From Caulobacter sp. Root343 (GTDB taxonomy: Bacteria > Pseudomonadota > Alphaproteobacteria > Caulobacterales > Caulobacteraceae), in the NCBI RefSeq assembly GCF_001425745.1, contig NZ_LMDF01000011.1:50260-114259 (forward strand): a DNA stretch of 64,000 nucleotides, in the 5' to 3' direction. The notes under the pieces are model-generated. The model was not told where the DNA came from, did not search any database, and saw nothing but the letters and a program-made list of their open reading frames with translations. Shown here in pieces: positions 50,249 through 59,213 of the stretch. Position 1 is the stretch's first letter; every line of letters begins with the position of its first letter. The position numbers and the translations under genes were made by a program.

Positions 50249-51031
50249 TCAGCGGTTCAGCACCTTGATGATGCGCTTCGACGACGGGCGTCCGGCCAGG
50301 CCCTGGTCCGGCGAGTAGGTGATGGTCAGGGCCCCGTCCTTCAAGGCCGCGGAGGGCTTGCGGCCCTCGGCCAGCAGCACCCGGACGATCCGCGAGATCA
50401 GCGAGCGGTCGCCTTTGCGGGCCATGCGTTCGAAAGCCTCGGCCACCACGGTGGCGGAGTCGGCCGCCAGGACCGAGGTCTCGGGCCGCACGTCCTGGAC
50501 CGTCGAGAACTCGACCAGGTGCTGAGCCGCGCGCGTGGCGCGGGCGGAGGCGATGCTGACGCGCTGCACGAAGACGTTGAACGAGATGATCGCCGGCGGC
50601 TGAATCGACGACGCCCGGCCGGATACGGCGGCCGCCGCCCCCATCGGGGCGTCGTCCGTGAACAGGATGACGCCGCCCAGCTTGGTGATCCGCAACATGG
50701 GCTCGCCCAGGTCGTTGCGATAGATGACGTCGCCGCGCGAGGCCGGCTGGGCCGACAGAACCCAGACCTCGGTGCTGTTGTCGAACTTGATCAGCGGCTG
50801 GGGGGCGGCCTGGTCGAAGACGAAGGCGCCGCCGGATTCGGAGACGTAGCGCGCCACGGGCGGGGCTGCGACCCGGCGAGCCTCGGCCGGACCCTTGTGG
50901 CCGAGCAGGGCGTCCCGCAGCGAATGCGGAAGTTGCTGGGCGTTCGCCGACGCCGCCATGAGCATCAGAGCCGCGATCGTCAGGGTCGCTCTAGCGCCCC
51001 AGTCGCCCAACTCCGCCTTACAGAATTTCAT
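50249..51031 (-). CDS. DUF4908 exported protein
   Basis: This 260-residue protein has a signal peptide (MKFCKAELGDWGARATLTIA to SANAQ) and the body VARYVSESGGAFVFDQAAPQ, then KFDNSTEVWVLSAQPASRGD, TKLGGVILFTDDAPMGAAAA and GRKPSAALKDGALTITYSPD. I recognise it as the Caulobacterales DUF4908 family. It is expected in the periplasm; its role is unknown. The 176-bp gap to the divergent-side LacI gene has no other supported feature. Confidence 0.8.
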   Translation of the reverse strand: MKFCKAELGDWGARATLTIAALMLMAASANAQQLPHSLRDALLGHKGPAEARRVAAPPVARYVSESGGAFVFDQAAPQPLIKFDNSTEVWVLSAQPASRGDVIYRNDLGEPMLRITKLGGVILFTDDAPMGAAAAVSGRASSIQPPAIISFNVFVQRVSIASARATRAAQHLVEFSTVQDVRPETSVLAADSATVVAEAFERMARKGDRSLISRIVRVLLAEGRKPSAALKDGALTITYSPDQGLAGRPSSKRIIKVLNR

Positions 51032-51163
51032 GCGATCCGTACTGCCCGCCGACTGGGGCGAATCTTGGACGCGTTAACGTCCGCTCCCCGAAGTCACGCA
51101 CATGAGGCCAAACAGCAACAGTGGCCGTCAAGTCCTGGCTTCGGGGAGGCCGTGAGGCTCAGG

Positions 51164-51886
51164 TCAAGCCATGTACTGGCCGCCGTTCAGGCTGAGCGTG
51201 GCGCCGGTCACGAAGCCCGCGCGCTCGCCGGCCAGGAACGAGACCATGTCGGCGATCTCCTCGCCCTTGCCCAGGCGGCCGACCGGGATGCCGCCGATGA
51301 TGCTGGCCAGCACGTTTTCCGGCACCGCCGCCACCATCTCGGTGTCGATGTAGCCGGGGCAGATCACGTTGACCGTCACGCCCTTCTTGGCGTTCTCCAG
51401 GGCCAGGGCCTTGGTGAAGCCGATCAGGCCGGCCTTGGCGGCCGAATAGTTGGTCTGGCCCATCTGGCCCTTCTGGCCGTTGATCGAGCTGATGTTGACG
51501 ATCCGGCCCCAGTTGCGCTCGCGCATGCCTTCGATCACCGGGCGGGTCATGTTGAAGGCCGAGTCCATGTTGACCCGGATCACTTCCGACCACTGCTCGT
51601 AGGTCATCTTGTGCAGCATGCCGTCGCGAGTGATGCCGGCGTTGTTGACCAGCACGTCGATCGGACCCAGTTCGGCCTCGACCTTCTTCACGGCGGCGGC
51701 GCAGTCGTCGAACGAGCCGACATTGCCTTTGACGACCATCACGCCCAGCTCCTTGGCGCAGGCGGCGGCCGCTTCCTCGTTGCCGGAATAGCCGGCCGCG
51801 ACCCTCATGCCGTCGGCCACCAGTCGTTCGCAGATCGCTCGGCCAATCCCGCGCGTGCCGCCGGTCACGAACGCAACTCTCGTCAT
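51164..51886 (-). CDS. phbB: acetoacetyl-CoA reductase
   Basis: PhbB reduces acetoacetyl-CoA to 3-hydroxybutyryl-CoA with NADPH for polyhydroxybutyrate synthesis. The 240-residue SDR has TGGTRGIGRAICERL, NNAGITRDGMLHKMTYEQW (family-typical), SSINGQKGQMGQTNYSAAK with catalytic Ser/Tyr/Lys, and GYIDTEMVAAVPENVL. GGGAGAGAC precedes ATG 51886. It lies 113 nt downstream of phbA on the same strand. Confidence 0.95.
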   Translation of the reverse strand: MTRVAFVTGGTRGIGRAICERLVADGMRVAAGYSGNEEAAAACAKELGVMVVKGNVGSFDDCAAAVKKVEAELGPIDVLVNNAGITRDGMLHKMTYEQWSEVIRVNMDSAFNMTRPVIEGMRERNWGRIVNISSINGQKGQMGQTNYSAAKAGLIGFTKALALENAKKGVTVNVICPGYIDTEMVAAVPENVLASIIGGIPVGRLGKGEEIADMVSFLAGERAGFVTGATLSLNGGQYMA

Positions 51887-51999
51887 CTTGTCTCTCCCGA
51901 TCGCAGATTCTTATGGTTGCACGTGATCCGCGCGCCCCCGCAAGGAGAGGAAGCGCGCGGCCACGGTTAAGGTTGCGCCGCCTTGAAGGCTTTAGGCGC

Positions 52000-53175
52000 T
52001 CAGATGGCCTCGACGCACATGGCCACGCCCATGCCGCCGCCGACGCACAAGGTGGCCAGGCCCTTCTTGGCGCCGGAACGCTTCATCTCGTGCAGCAGGG
52101 TGGTCAGGATCCGAGCGCCCGAGGCGCCGATCGGGTGGCCGATGGCGATGGCGCCGCCGTTGACATTGACCTTGGCCGGGTCGAGGCCCAGCTCGCGGAC
52201 CACGCACAGCGACTGGGCGGCGAAGGCCTCGTTGCTCTCGATCAGGTCGAGGTCGGACACGCTCCAGCCGGCCTTCTCCAGCGCCTTCTTCGAGGCCGGG
52301 ATCGGGCCGGTGCCCATGATCTCGGGATCGACGCCGGCATTGGCCCACGAGGCGATGCGGGCCAGAGGCTTGAGGCCGCGCTTGGCGGCTTCGTCGGCGC
52401 TCATCAGCACCAGGGCGGCGGCGCCGTCATTGAGGCCCGAGGCGTTGGCGGCGGTGACCGAGCCTTCCTTGTTGAACACGGGCTTCAGGCCGGCGACGCT
52501 TTCCAGCGTCGCGCCGTGGCGGATGAACTCGTCCTTGTCGACGATGGTGTCGCCCTTGCGGCCCTTGATGGTGACCGGGACGATCTCCTCGTCGAACTTG
52601 CCGCCCTTCTGGGCCGCCTCGGCCTTGTTCTGGCTGGCGACGGCGAACTTGTCCTGGTCCTCGCGGGTGATCTGCCAGCGGTTGGCGATGTTCTCGGCCG
52701 TCTGGCCCATGTGGTAGCCGTGGAAGGCGTCCCACAGGCCGTCCTTGATCATGGTGTCGACGAAGCTGAGGTCGCCCATCTTCTGGCCGCCGCGCAGGTT
52801 CTGGGCGTGAGGGGCCTGGCTCATGCTCTCCTGGCCGCCGGCCACGACGATCTTGGCCGAGCCGTCCGCGATCTGCTGAGCGCCCAAGGCCACGGCGCGC
52901 AGGCCCGAGCCGCACAGCTGGTTCAGGCTCCAGGCCGGGCTCTCCAGCGGGATGCCGGCCTTCACGGACGCTTGGCGGGCGGGACCCTGGCCGGCGGCGG
53001 CCTGCAGCACCTGGCCCAGGATCACCTCGTCGATGTCGGCCGGCGTCAGGCCGGCGCGGGAGACGGCGGCCTGGATCGCGAGCTTGCCGAGGTCGGAGGC
53101 TGGCAGGCTGGCGAGCGCCCCGTTGAACGAGCCGACCGGCGTGCGGGCGGCGGAGACGATGACGATGTCGCTCAT
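52000..53175 (-). CDS. phbA: acetyl-CoA C-acetyltransferase (beta-ketothiolase)
   Basis: This biosynthetic thiolase of 391 residues condenses two acetyl-CoA. The acyl-enzyme Cys is in LNQLCGSGLRAVALG, the second-site His in NGGAIAIGHPIGASGAR, and the base Cys in LCVGGGMGVAM. The start MSDIVIVSAARTPVGSFNG at 53175 matches the family. phbB is downstream on the same strand and phaR diverges upstream. No phaC lies in this window. Confidence 0.95.
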   Translation of the reverse strand: MSDIVIVSAARTPVGSFNGALASLPASDLGKLAIQAAVSRAGLTPADIDEVILGQVLQAAAGQGPARQASVKAGIPLESPAWSLNQLCGSGLRAVALGAQQIADGSAKIVVAGGQESMSQAPHAQNLRGGQKMGDLSFVDTMIKDGLWDAFHGYHMGQTAENIANRWQITREDQDKFAVASQNKAEAAQKGGKFDEEIVPVTIKGRKGDTIVDKDEFIRHGATLESVAGLKPVFNKEGSVTAANASGLNDGAAALVLMSADEAAKRGLKPLARIASWANAGVDPEIMGTGPIPASKKALEKAGWSVSDLDLIESNEAFAAQSLCVVRELGLDPAKVNVNGGAIAIGHPIGASGARILTTLLHEMKRSGAKKGLATLCVGGGMGVAMCVEAI

Positions 53176-53393
53176 GCGATAGCTCCCGTGACGTTCTGAC
53201 GTGACGCTTGCGCGGTTGCGGCGTCCGTTCTTTTGCAGTGCAGCATCAGCATGCACATCCGAACCGCGTTCGTCACGAGCACATTTTCACGCCTTGGCGA
53301 CGGCTCCAAGTCATCAGACCACTGGCGCCATGCCTTTGCATCCGCGATACTGCGGTGCGAGAAGCGGACGTAACCGCTGTCCTAGGGAACGAA

Positions 53394-54047
53394 ATGTCCG
53401 AGAACCCTGAAAAAGGCGAAACGGCCGCCGGAGCCGAGAAATCGGCCGGTCAACGCGTGATCATCAAGAAATACGCCAACCGTCGCCTCTACAACACAGC
53501 GTCTTCCTCGTACGTCACCCTCGAACACCTGTCGGACATGGTGAAGGAGGGCGTCGATTTCGTGGTCTATGACGCCAAGACCAACGACGACATCACGCGC
53601 TCGGTCCTGACCCAGATCATCTTCGAGGAAGAGAACCGCGGCGGCGGCCAGAACCTGCTGCCGATCCAGTTCCTGCGCCAGCTGATCGGCTTCTACGGCA
53701 ATTCGATGCAGGCCTTCCTGCCCTCGTACCTCGAGATGTCGCTGGAGAGCTTCTCCAAGCAGCAGGAGCGCATGCGCGGCCAGTTCGCGGGCATGGCGCC
53801 CGGCAAGATCCCCGGCATGGGCGTCTACGAAGAGCAGATCCGCCAGAACATGGCGCTGTTCGACCGGGCCATGAAGATGTTCTCGCCGTTCGCCTATGTC
53901 CGCCCGGAGGACGCCGCGGCGGCCGCCCAGGCCGAGCCGGCGCCGGCCCCCGCGGCCGCCCCGTCCAGCGACGATTCCCTGGCCGATCTCAAGCGCCAGA
54001 TGGAGGCGATGCAGGAGCAGCTCGCCAAGTTGGCGAACAAGCCTTAA
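53394..54047 (+). CDS. phaR: polyhydroxyalkanoate synthesis repressor
   Basis: This 217-residue DNA-binding repressor of phasin and PHA genes senses PHA granules. The N-terminal PHB_acc_N domain reads VIIKKYANRRLYNTASSSY, then VTLEHLSDMVKEGVDFVVYD. The middle PHB_acc domain reads FLRQLIGFYGNSMQAFLPSY. The C-terminus is Ala/Pro-rich followed by a coiled coil (ADLKRQMEAMQEQLAKLA). TAGGGA precedes ATG 53394. It is divergent from phbA with 218 bp between. Confidence 0.92.
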   Translation: MSENPEKGETAAGAEKSAGQRVIIKKYANRRLYNTASSSYVTLEHLSDMVKEGVDFVVYDAKTNDDITRSVLTQIIFEEENRGGGQNLLPIQFLRQLIGFYGNSMQAFLPSYLEMSLESFSKQQERMRGQFAGMAPGKIPGMGVYEEQIRQNMALFDRAMKMFSPFAYVRPEDAAAAAQAEPAPAPAAAPSSDDSLADLKRQMEAMQEQLAKLANKP

Positions 54048-54096
54048 CCAAACCGATCCAGTCGTTCTTAACCGTCCTGGCCCTAAGGTCCTGGCC

Positions 54097-54420
54097 ATGA
54101 ACGACCCGATCGATCCCATTCGACGCTCTGGTCCCGCGCGCCGCGCCCTGCCGGCGCCGCGCGACAGCGGTCGTCATGAGACCGACGAGGAGACGGTGTT
54201 CGTCGTCGAGGACGAGACGCCGCCCCCGCCCCGGCCGCCGCGTCGCGAAGGCTTCGCCGCCTTCGCCGCCCACGTCATGGGCCAGTCCGGACAGAAGCGC
54301 GGCCTGCGCGGTGGGCAGGAAGTGCTCGACACGGCCAGATCGACCTATCTCGGGACGGAATATTCCGGCGAGGCCGACCGCCGTCCCAAGGCGGGCCTGC
54401 TGAAGAAGACCAACATCTAA
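54097..54420 (+). CDS. Pro-rich hypothetical protein
   Basis: This 107-residue protein begins MNDPIDPIRRSGPARRALPA, has an acidic/Pro segment (TVFVVEDETPPPPRPPRREG) and a C-terminus FAAHVMGQSGQKRGLRGGQE, then LLKKTNI. No domain is recognised. It starts 49 nt after phaR and may be co-transcribed. It looks coding by its third-position GC and non-shadow composition. Confidence 0.6.
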   Translation: MNDPIDPIRRSGPARRALPAPRDSGRHETDEETVFVVEDETPPPPRPPRREGFAAFAAHVMGQSGQKRGLRGGQEVLDTARSTYLGTEYSGEADRRPKAGLLKKTNI

Positions 54421-54424
54421 AGCT

Positions 54425-54730
54425 TCATCGGCGCTTCAAGGCGGCCAGCTCGGCCTCCAGAGCGGCGATACGCGCCTCCAGCGCCGCGATCCGCTGGCTG
54501 TCGCTCGGCGGCGGCGGTCTGACGCCAGCCCGCGAGGCGGCCTCGGCCGTCGTCACGCCCAGAAGCTCGGCGAAAGCAGACACTTCCCGCATCGACAGCT
54601 CGCGCTGATCCTTGAAGGCCAGGTCCAGTTCGGCCTCGGCCAGACCCGCCGCGGCGGCCAGGACGGCGCGGGTCAGGCCGCGCTCGGCCAGACGCGCATC
54701 GTACCAGGGGGCGTCGAAGAACAGGGCCAT
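54425..54730 (-). CDS. HTH-like protein with C-terminal coiled coil
   Basis: This 101-residue protein has a helix-turn-helix-like N-terminus (LTRAVLAAAAGLAEAELDLA, SMREVSAFAELLGVTTAEAA) of XRE character, then a Pro linker and a heptad-type coiled coil (RIAALEARIAALEAELAALK). It probably dimerises. It is convergent with the Pro-rich gene, with 4 nt between stops. The target is unknown. Confidence 0.65.
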   Translation of the reverse strand: MALFFDAPWYDARLAERGLTRAVLAAAAGLAEAELDLAFKDQRELSMREVSAFAELLGVTTAEAASRAGVRPPPPSDSQRIAALEARIAALEAELAALKRR

Positions 54731-54868
54731 CAGCGGCGACCGCCTGCTTGGCGCCAGTCTTGCTTGATCGTCGGTGACCTCAACGCCGCGAGCCCTCCAT
54801 GCTGTCCGTCGCCATCCGCATCTTCGACGTCGCCATCGTGGCCTTGATCTTCACGGCGCTGACCTAGC

Positions 54869-56161
54869 TCACGCTGATTCCAGCAGCATCATCGTGCCCT
54901 GGCCGCCGTCGGCGCAGATGCTGACGATGGCGCGTTCGCCCTTCGGGCGGGCGGCCAGCTCCTTCACCGCCTGACTGAGGATCCGCGCGCCGGTGGCCCC
55001 GAACGGGTGACCCAGGGCGAGACTGCCGCCATGCGGGTTCATGCGGTCGCGCGGGAATTGGCCCAGCGCCGCCGTCACGCCCGCCTTGTCCGACAGGAAC
55101 TTGGCGCTCTCCCAGGCGGCGATGTGCGACAGCACCTGGGCCGCGAAGGCCTCGTGGATCTCCCACAGCGAGACGTCGGCATAGGTCATGCCGTTGCGGG
55201 CCAGCAGGCGTGGCACGCCGTAGGCCGGGGCCATCAGCAGGCCCTCGTGGCGCAGGTCGATCGAGGTGACCTCGTGGTCGATGATCCTGACCTTCGGCGT
55301 CTCGCCCGGCAGCCGGCCCATGCCGATCTCCGAGCCGACCCAGATCGCCGCCGCCCCGTCGGTCAAGGGCGAGGAATTGCCCGCCGTCAGCGTGCCCTTG
55401 CCGCTGGTCTTGTCGAAGGCGGGGCCCAGCTTGGCCAGCTTCTCCAGCGAGGTGTCCTTGCGCGGGATGGTGTCGCGCTTGGCGCCGCCGATCGGGATGA
55501 CCAGGTCGTCGAAGAAACCGCTCTCCCAGCCCTTCACCGCGTCGAGGTGGCTGGCGAGCGCGATGGCGTCCTGGTCGGCGCGGGACAGGTTCCAGTCCTT
55601 GGCGGTGATCTCGGTGTGCTCGCCCATGGAAAGGCCGGTCACCCGGTTGGCGACCTTGGGGATGAAGAGGCGGACGTCCTTGAGGTTCAGAGCGCCGAGG
55701 GCTTGGAGCCGTTGCTGGCCGGTCCGGGCGCCCTGGAACCTGCGGATCCAGTCGGAGAGGGCGACCGACAGGCCGATCTGCACCCGGCTCATGCTTTCGA
55801 CGCCGCCGACCAGGGCCAGATCGCGGCCGCGCCCGTCGATCATGCCCGCGGCCTGGATCGCGCCGATCATGCTGGTCGAGCAGGCCATCACCGTCGAAAA
55901 GGCGGGGATGGTCGGGTCGGCGCCGGCGTCCAGCAGCACCTCGCGGGCGATGTTGCTCCAGGTCAGGTTCGGAATGACCGTGCCCCAGACGGCGAAGTCG
56001 GGCCGCGCGCCTTTCGTCAGCATCGCCTTCACGACGGGCACGGACAGCTCGATCGCATCGTAAGAGGCCAGAGGACCATCGACCTTGGCGAACGGCGTGC
56101 GGACACCGGCGGCCAACCAGACGTTGGTGGCCTTCGAAACGGACGATTTGGCGGCGGGCAT
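54869..56161 (-). CDS. acetyl-CoA acyltransferase (thiolase, FadI-like)
   Basis: This 430-residue thiolase has the nucleophile Cys in FSTVMACSTSMIGAIQAAG, the His in SLWEIHEAFAAQVL and GHPFGATGARIL, and the second Cys in IVSICADGGQGTMM. The length and the insertion around SMGEHTEITAKDWNLSRADQ suggest the degradative FadI-type acyl-CoA thiolase rather than PhbA. It is a candidate for the last step of the acyl-CoA pathway in this region. It ends next to a 22-codon reading frame that I do not count as a gene. Confidence 0.88.
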   Translation of the reverse strand: MPAAKSSVSKATNVWLAAGVRTPFAKVDGPLASYDAIELSVPVVKAMLTKGARPDFAVWGTVIPNLTWSNIAREVLLDAGADPTIPAFSTVMACSTSMIGAIQAAGMIDGRGRDLALVGGVESMSRVQIGLSVALSDWIRRFQGARTGQQRLQALGALNLKDVRLFIPKVANRVTGLSMGEHTEITAKDWNLSRADQDAIALASHLDAVKGWESGFFDDLVIPIGGAKRDTIPRKDTSLEKLAKLGPAFDKTSGKGTLTAGNSSPLTDGAAAIWVGSEIGMGRLPGETPKVRIIDHEVTSIDLRHEGLLMAPAYGVPRLLARNGMTYADVSLWEIHEAFAAQVLSHIAAWESAKFLSDKAGVTAALGQFPRDRMNPHGGSLALGHPFGATGARILSQAVKELAARPKGERAIVSICADGGQGTMMLLESA

Positions 56162-56273
56162 GGGCGTGAACTCCGGGGCGCGGAAACCTTGGCCCTATAT
56201 GGGGTCGCCCATTCCTTCTTGTCGAATGTCGCCATGACCTGCCGCAACTTCGGCGTCCGGTCGGCCCCTTAGG

Positions 56274-56303
56274 CGCGCGCCCCTATTTGCACGCGGGCGC
56301 GCG
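56274..56303 (+). promoter_or_regulatory. GC-rich hairpin in the hemF leader
   Basis: The stem CGCGCGCCC (56274-56282) pairs with GGGCGCGCG (56295-56303). It ends at the first base of GGAGG (56303-56307), about 14 nt before the hemF ATG. Pairing is seen; a regulatory role is speculative. Confidence 0.4.
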
Positions 56304-56321
56304 GAGGCTTAATCGGCTGGC

Positions 56322-57194
56322 ATGAGCACCGATCAAGACCTCGACACCAAGAAGGCGCGCGCCAAGGCGTGGTTCGAAAGCCTGCGCGACCAGATCTGCG
56401 CCGCCTTCGAGCAGCTGGAGGACGAGGCGCCCGCGGACCTCTATCCCGGCGAACCCGGCCGGTTCGAGAAGAAGCCCTGGGAGCGCGCGGCCGGCGGCGG
56501 CGGCGTCATGGGCATGATGCATGGCCGCCTGTTCGAGAAGGTCGGCGTCCACGTCTCGACGGTGCACGGGACCTTCACGCCCGAGATGGCGGCCAGCGTG
56601 CCCGGCGCGGCCGAGGACCCCCGCTTCTACGCCACGGGGATCAGCCTGATCGCCCACATGACCAGCCCGCGCGTGCCGGCCGTGCACATGAACACCCGCT
56701 TCATCGCCACGACCAAGAGCTGGTTCGGCGGCGGCGGCGACCTGACCCCCTTGCTCGGCTACCAGCGCCAGCAGGACTTCCCGGACGCCGTCGACTTCCA
56801 CGCCGCCTACCAGCGGGCCTGCGACAAGTACGATCCGGCCTGGCACGCCAAGTACAAGGCCTGGTGCGACGAGTACTTCTTCCTGCCCCACCGCAACGAG
56901 CCGCGCGGGATCGGCGGCATCTTCTACGACCATCACGACAGCGGCGACTGGGAGCGGGACTTCGCCTTCACCCAGGACGTCGGCCGGGCGTTCCTCGAGA
57001 TCTATCCGGACCTCGTCCGCCGCCGCATGCGCGAGGCCTGGACGGCCGACGAGCGCGAGCAGCAGCTGGCGCAGCGCGGGCGCTATGTCGAGTTCAACCT
57101 GCTCTACGATCGCGGGACCATGTTCGGCCTCAAGACCGGCGGCAATGTCGAGTCGATCCTCAGCTCGATGCCGCCGATCGTGAAGTGGCCCTAG
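56322..57194 (+). CDS. hemF: oxygen-dependent coproporphyrinogen III oxidase
   Basis: This 290-residue cytosolic haem-biosynthesis enzyme decarboxylates coproporphyrinogen III using oxygen. Family motifs are GVHVSTVHGTFTPEMA, VPAVHMNTRFIATTKSWFGG, DLTPLLGYQRQQ and EPRGIGGIFYDHHDSGDWE. The C-terminus FNLLYDRGTMFGLKTGGN and SMPP is typical. The start at 56322 follows GGAGG by 14 nt, a long spacing, with a hairpin between thiolase and this gene. Confidence 0.95.
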   Translation: MSTDQDLDTKKARAKAWFESLRDQICAAFEQLEDEAPADLYPGEPGRFEKKPWERAAGGGGVMGMMHGRLFEKVGVHVSTVHGTFTPEMAASVPGAAEDPRFYATGISLIAHMTSPRVPAVHMNTRFIATTKSWFGGGGDLTPLLGYQRQQDFPDAVDFHAAYQRACDKYDPAWHAKYKAWCDEYFFLPHRNEPRGIGGIFYDHHDSGDWERDFAFTQDVGRAFLEIYPDLVRRRMREAWTADEREQQLAQRGRYVEFNLLYDRGTMFGLKTGGNVESILSSMPPIVKWP

Positions 57195-57237
57195 GTCGGA
57201 CCTCGTTCGCGGGACGGGGCCTGGAGCCCGCCGCGCC

Positions 57238-59124
57238 CTAGGAGGCCCGGATCTTCACCACCTTCGACGGCCCGACCTGGCGCAGGTCCTCGACCAGGTC
57301 GAACAGCTGGGCGCGGACGGCCGCTTCGTCGCCGTCCTCGGCCAGGGCGTCGAGGGTCTCCAGGCGCGCGTCCTCGATGGTCGGGGCGGGCGAGAGGCGC
57401 AGGGCCTCCATGATGCCGGGGGCCTTGGGCCGGGCGACCTCGTTCACGTCGACCAGGGTCTCGGTCAGCTTCTCGCCGGGACGCAGGCCGGTGATCTGGA
57501 TCTCGATGTCGCGGCCGGGGACCAGACCCTGCAGCTCGATCATCCGCTTGGCCAGGTCGATGATCTTGACCGGCTCGCCCATCTCCAGGGTCAGGACCCC
57601 GGCCTCGGGCTCGGAGGCGATCATCGACAGGGCCACGGCCCGCAACACCAGCTGCACGGCCTCGGGGATGGTCATGAAGTAGCGCTCGACCTCGGCGTCG
57701 GTCAGGGTGATCGGGCCGCCGCGGGCGATCTGGCTCTGGAAGATCGGCACCACCGAGCCGGCCGAGCCCAGCACGTTGCCGAACCGGACGATGCTGACGC
57801 GCATGTCGCCGCCGCCGCCGTACTGGCGAGCCACGGCCTCGGCCACGCGCTTGGCCGCGCCCATCACGCTGGTCGGGGCCACGGCCTTGTCGGTGGAGAT
57901 CAAGGCCAGGTGCGCCGCGCCGCAGGCCTTGGCGGCGATCGCGACGTTGCGGGTGCCCAGCACGTTGGTGCGCACGCCCTCGCACGGATGGTTCTCGACC
58001 AGGGTGACGTGCTTCAGCGCCGCGGCGTGGAAGATGATGTCCGGCTTCTGCTCGGCGAAGACGCGATGGACCCGGGCGGCGTCGCGCACGTCGCAGAGGA
58101 TCTCGCGGCGATGTAGGGCCGGGTGGCTCTCGGCGATCTCGCGGTCGATGTGGAACAGGTTGTATTCCGAGGCGTCGACCATGGTCAGGTGGGAACAGCC
58201 GCTGGCGGCGATCTGGCGGCACAGCTCCGAGCCGATGCTGCCGCCGGCTCCGGTGACCACCACGCGGCGGCCCGAGACCAGGGCGCGGACCGGCTCGGGA
58301 TCCAGGCGCACCGGCGGACGGCTCAGCAGCTCTTCCAGGCTGATCTCGCGCAGGACCGGTCCGGGCGGGGCGCCAGCGCCCATCTCGACCACGCCATGGC
58401 GGCGCAGCAGGCGCACGCCCTCGGTCTTCAGCCGGCCCAGGCGCTCGGCCCCGAAGGTGCTCATGGCGCTGTCGGTCAGGAACAGGATGGCCGACGGCGA
58501 CAGGCCGCTGTCGCGCAGGCGGGCCAGCACCCGGTCGAAGTCGGCGATCGCGCCCAGCACGCAGACGCCGCGCAGCTCGTCGCCGGTCTCGCGGTCCAGC
58601 GGCGAGACGACGCCGATCGGGGCGTAGCGTTCGCCCAGGCCGGCGGGCGCGCGCAGGAAGGCTTCGGCCTCGGACGCCGAGCCGACGATCAGCAGGCGCG
58701 GCAGGGCCGGGTGCATCGAGGCGGGACCCAGGCGCAGCACCGAGTCGAGCAGCAGGCGCTCGTGCAGGCTGCGGCGGATCACGCGCAAGGCCGACAGGAA
58801 GGTGCCCTGGATCAGCGCGGCCCCGGCCACGGTGCGCAGGCCGCCATCGATGCCGGGATGGAACAGGCGGGTCAGGACCATGAAGGTCGCCGCCGTCAGC
58901 ACGGCCGAGCGGAACAGGCGCAGGTGGTCGCTGGCCGACACGAAACGCCAGGGCGCGCGCTCGACGCGGAACAGCAGCTCGACGATCAGCGCCGACAGGG
59001 CGTAGCCGCCCGCCTGCAGCAGCGTGTCCCGCGTGAACGGCATGTCGATGACGAGGTAGCGCCCGACCAGCAGGGCCAGGAAGGCCAGCAGGACGTGGGT
59101 CGCGATCTTGCCTGCATGCCCCAT
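57238..59124 (-). CDS. membrane UDP-sugar dehydratase/epimerase (WbpM/FlmA-like)
   Basis: This 628-residue polysaccharide biosynthesis protein has four N-terminal membrane helices (about 8-135) and a second Rossmann-like domain. The catalytic SDR domain carries VTGAGGSIGSELCRQIAASG, AALKHVTLVENHP, and STDKAVAPTSVMGAAKR, where Met replaces the usual Tyr of YxxxK. This is the membrane C4/C6 dehydratase pattern of WbpM and FlmA. It probably makes 4-keto-6-deoxy sugars for surface polysaccharide or flagellin glycosylation. The start at 59124 has AGAGG upstream. Confidence 0.88.
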   Translation of the reverse strand: MGHAGKIATHVLLAFLALLVGRYLVIDMPFTRDTLLQAGGYALSALIVELLFRVERAPWRFVSASDHLRLFRSAVLTAATFMVLTRLFHPGIDGGLRTVAGAALIQGTFLSALRVIRRSLHERLLLDSVLRLGPASMHPALPRLLIVGSASEAEAFLRAPAGLGERYAPIGVVSPLDRETGDELRGVCVLGAIADFDRVLARLRDSGLSPSAILFLTDSAMSTFGAERLGRLKTEGVRLLRRHGVVEMGAGAPPGPVLREISLEELLSRPPVRLDPEPVRALVSGRRVVVTGAGGSIGSELCRQIAASGCSHLTMVDASEYNLFHIDREIAESHPALHRREILCDVRDAARVHRVFAEQKPDIIFHAAALKHVTLVENHPCEGVRTNVLGTRNVAIAAKACGAAHLALISTDKAVAPTSVMGAAKRVAEAVARQYGGGGDMRVSIVRFGNVLGSAGSVVPIFQSQIARGGPITLTDAEVERYFMTIPEAVQLVLRAVALSMIASEPEAGVLTLEMGEPVKIIDLAKRMIELQGLVPGRDIEIQITGLRPGEKLTETLVDVNEVARPKAPGIMEALRLSPAPTIEDARLETLDALAEDGDEAAVRAQLFDLVEDLRQVGPSKVVKIRAS

Positions 59125-59213
59125 GAAACGAACCTCTTGAGCCTGAAGGCCGGGGCGCGCCCCGGGGGAGAGTCGGTCCCGAAGTAGCACGCCAATTCGC
59201 CGTCGTCGCGGTT

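Noticed and set aside
54799..54867. 22-codon frame (MLSVAIRIFDVAIVALIFTA...) between the HTH gene and thiolase
   Set aside because: A hydrophobic micropeptide is possible, but there is no ribosome site and no comparison available, so it is not called.
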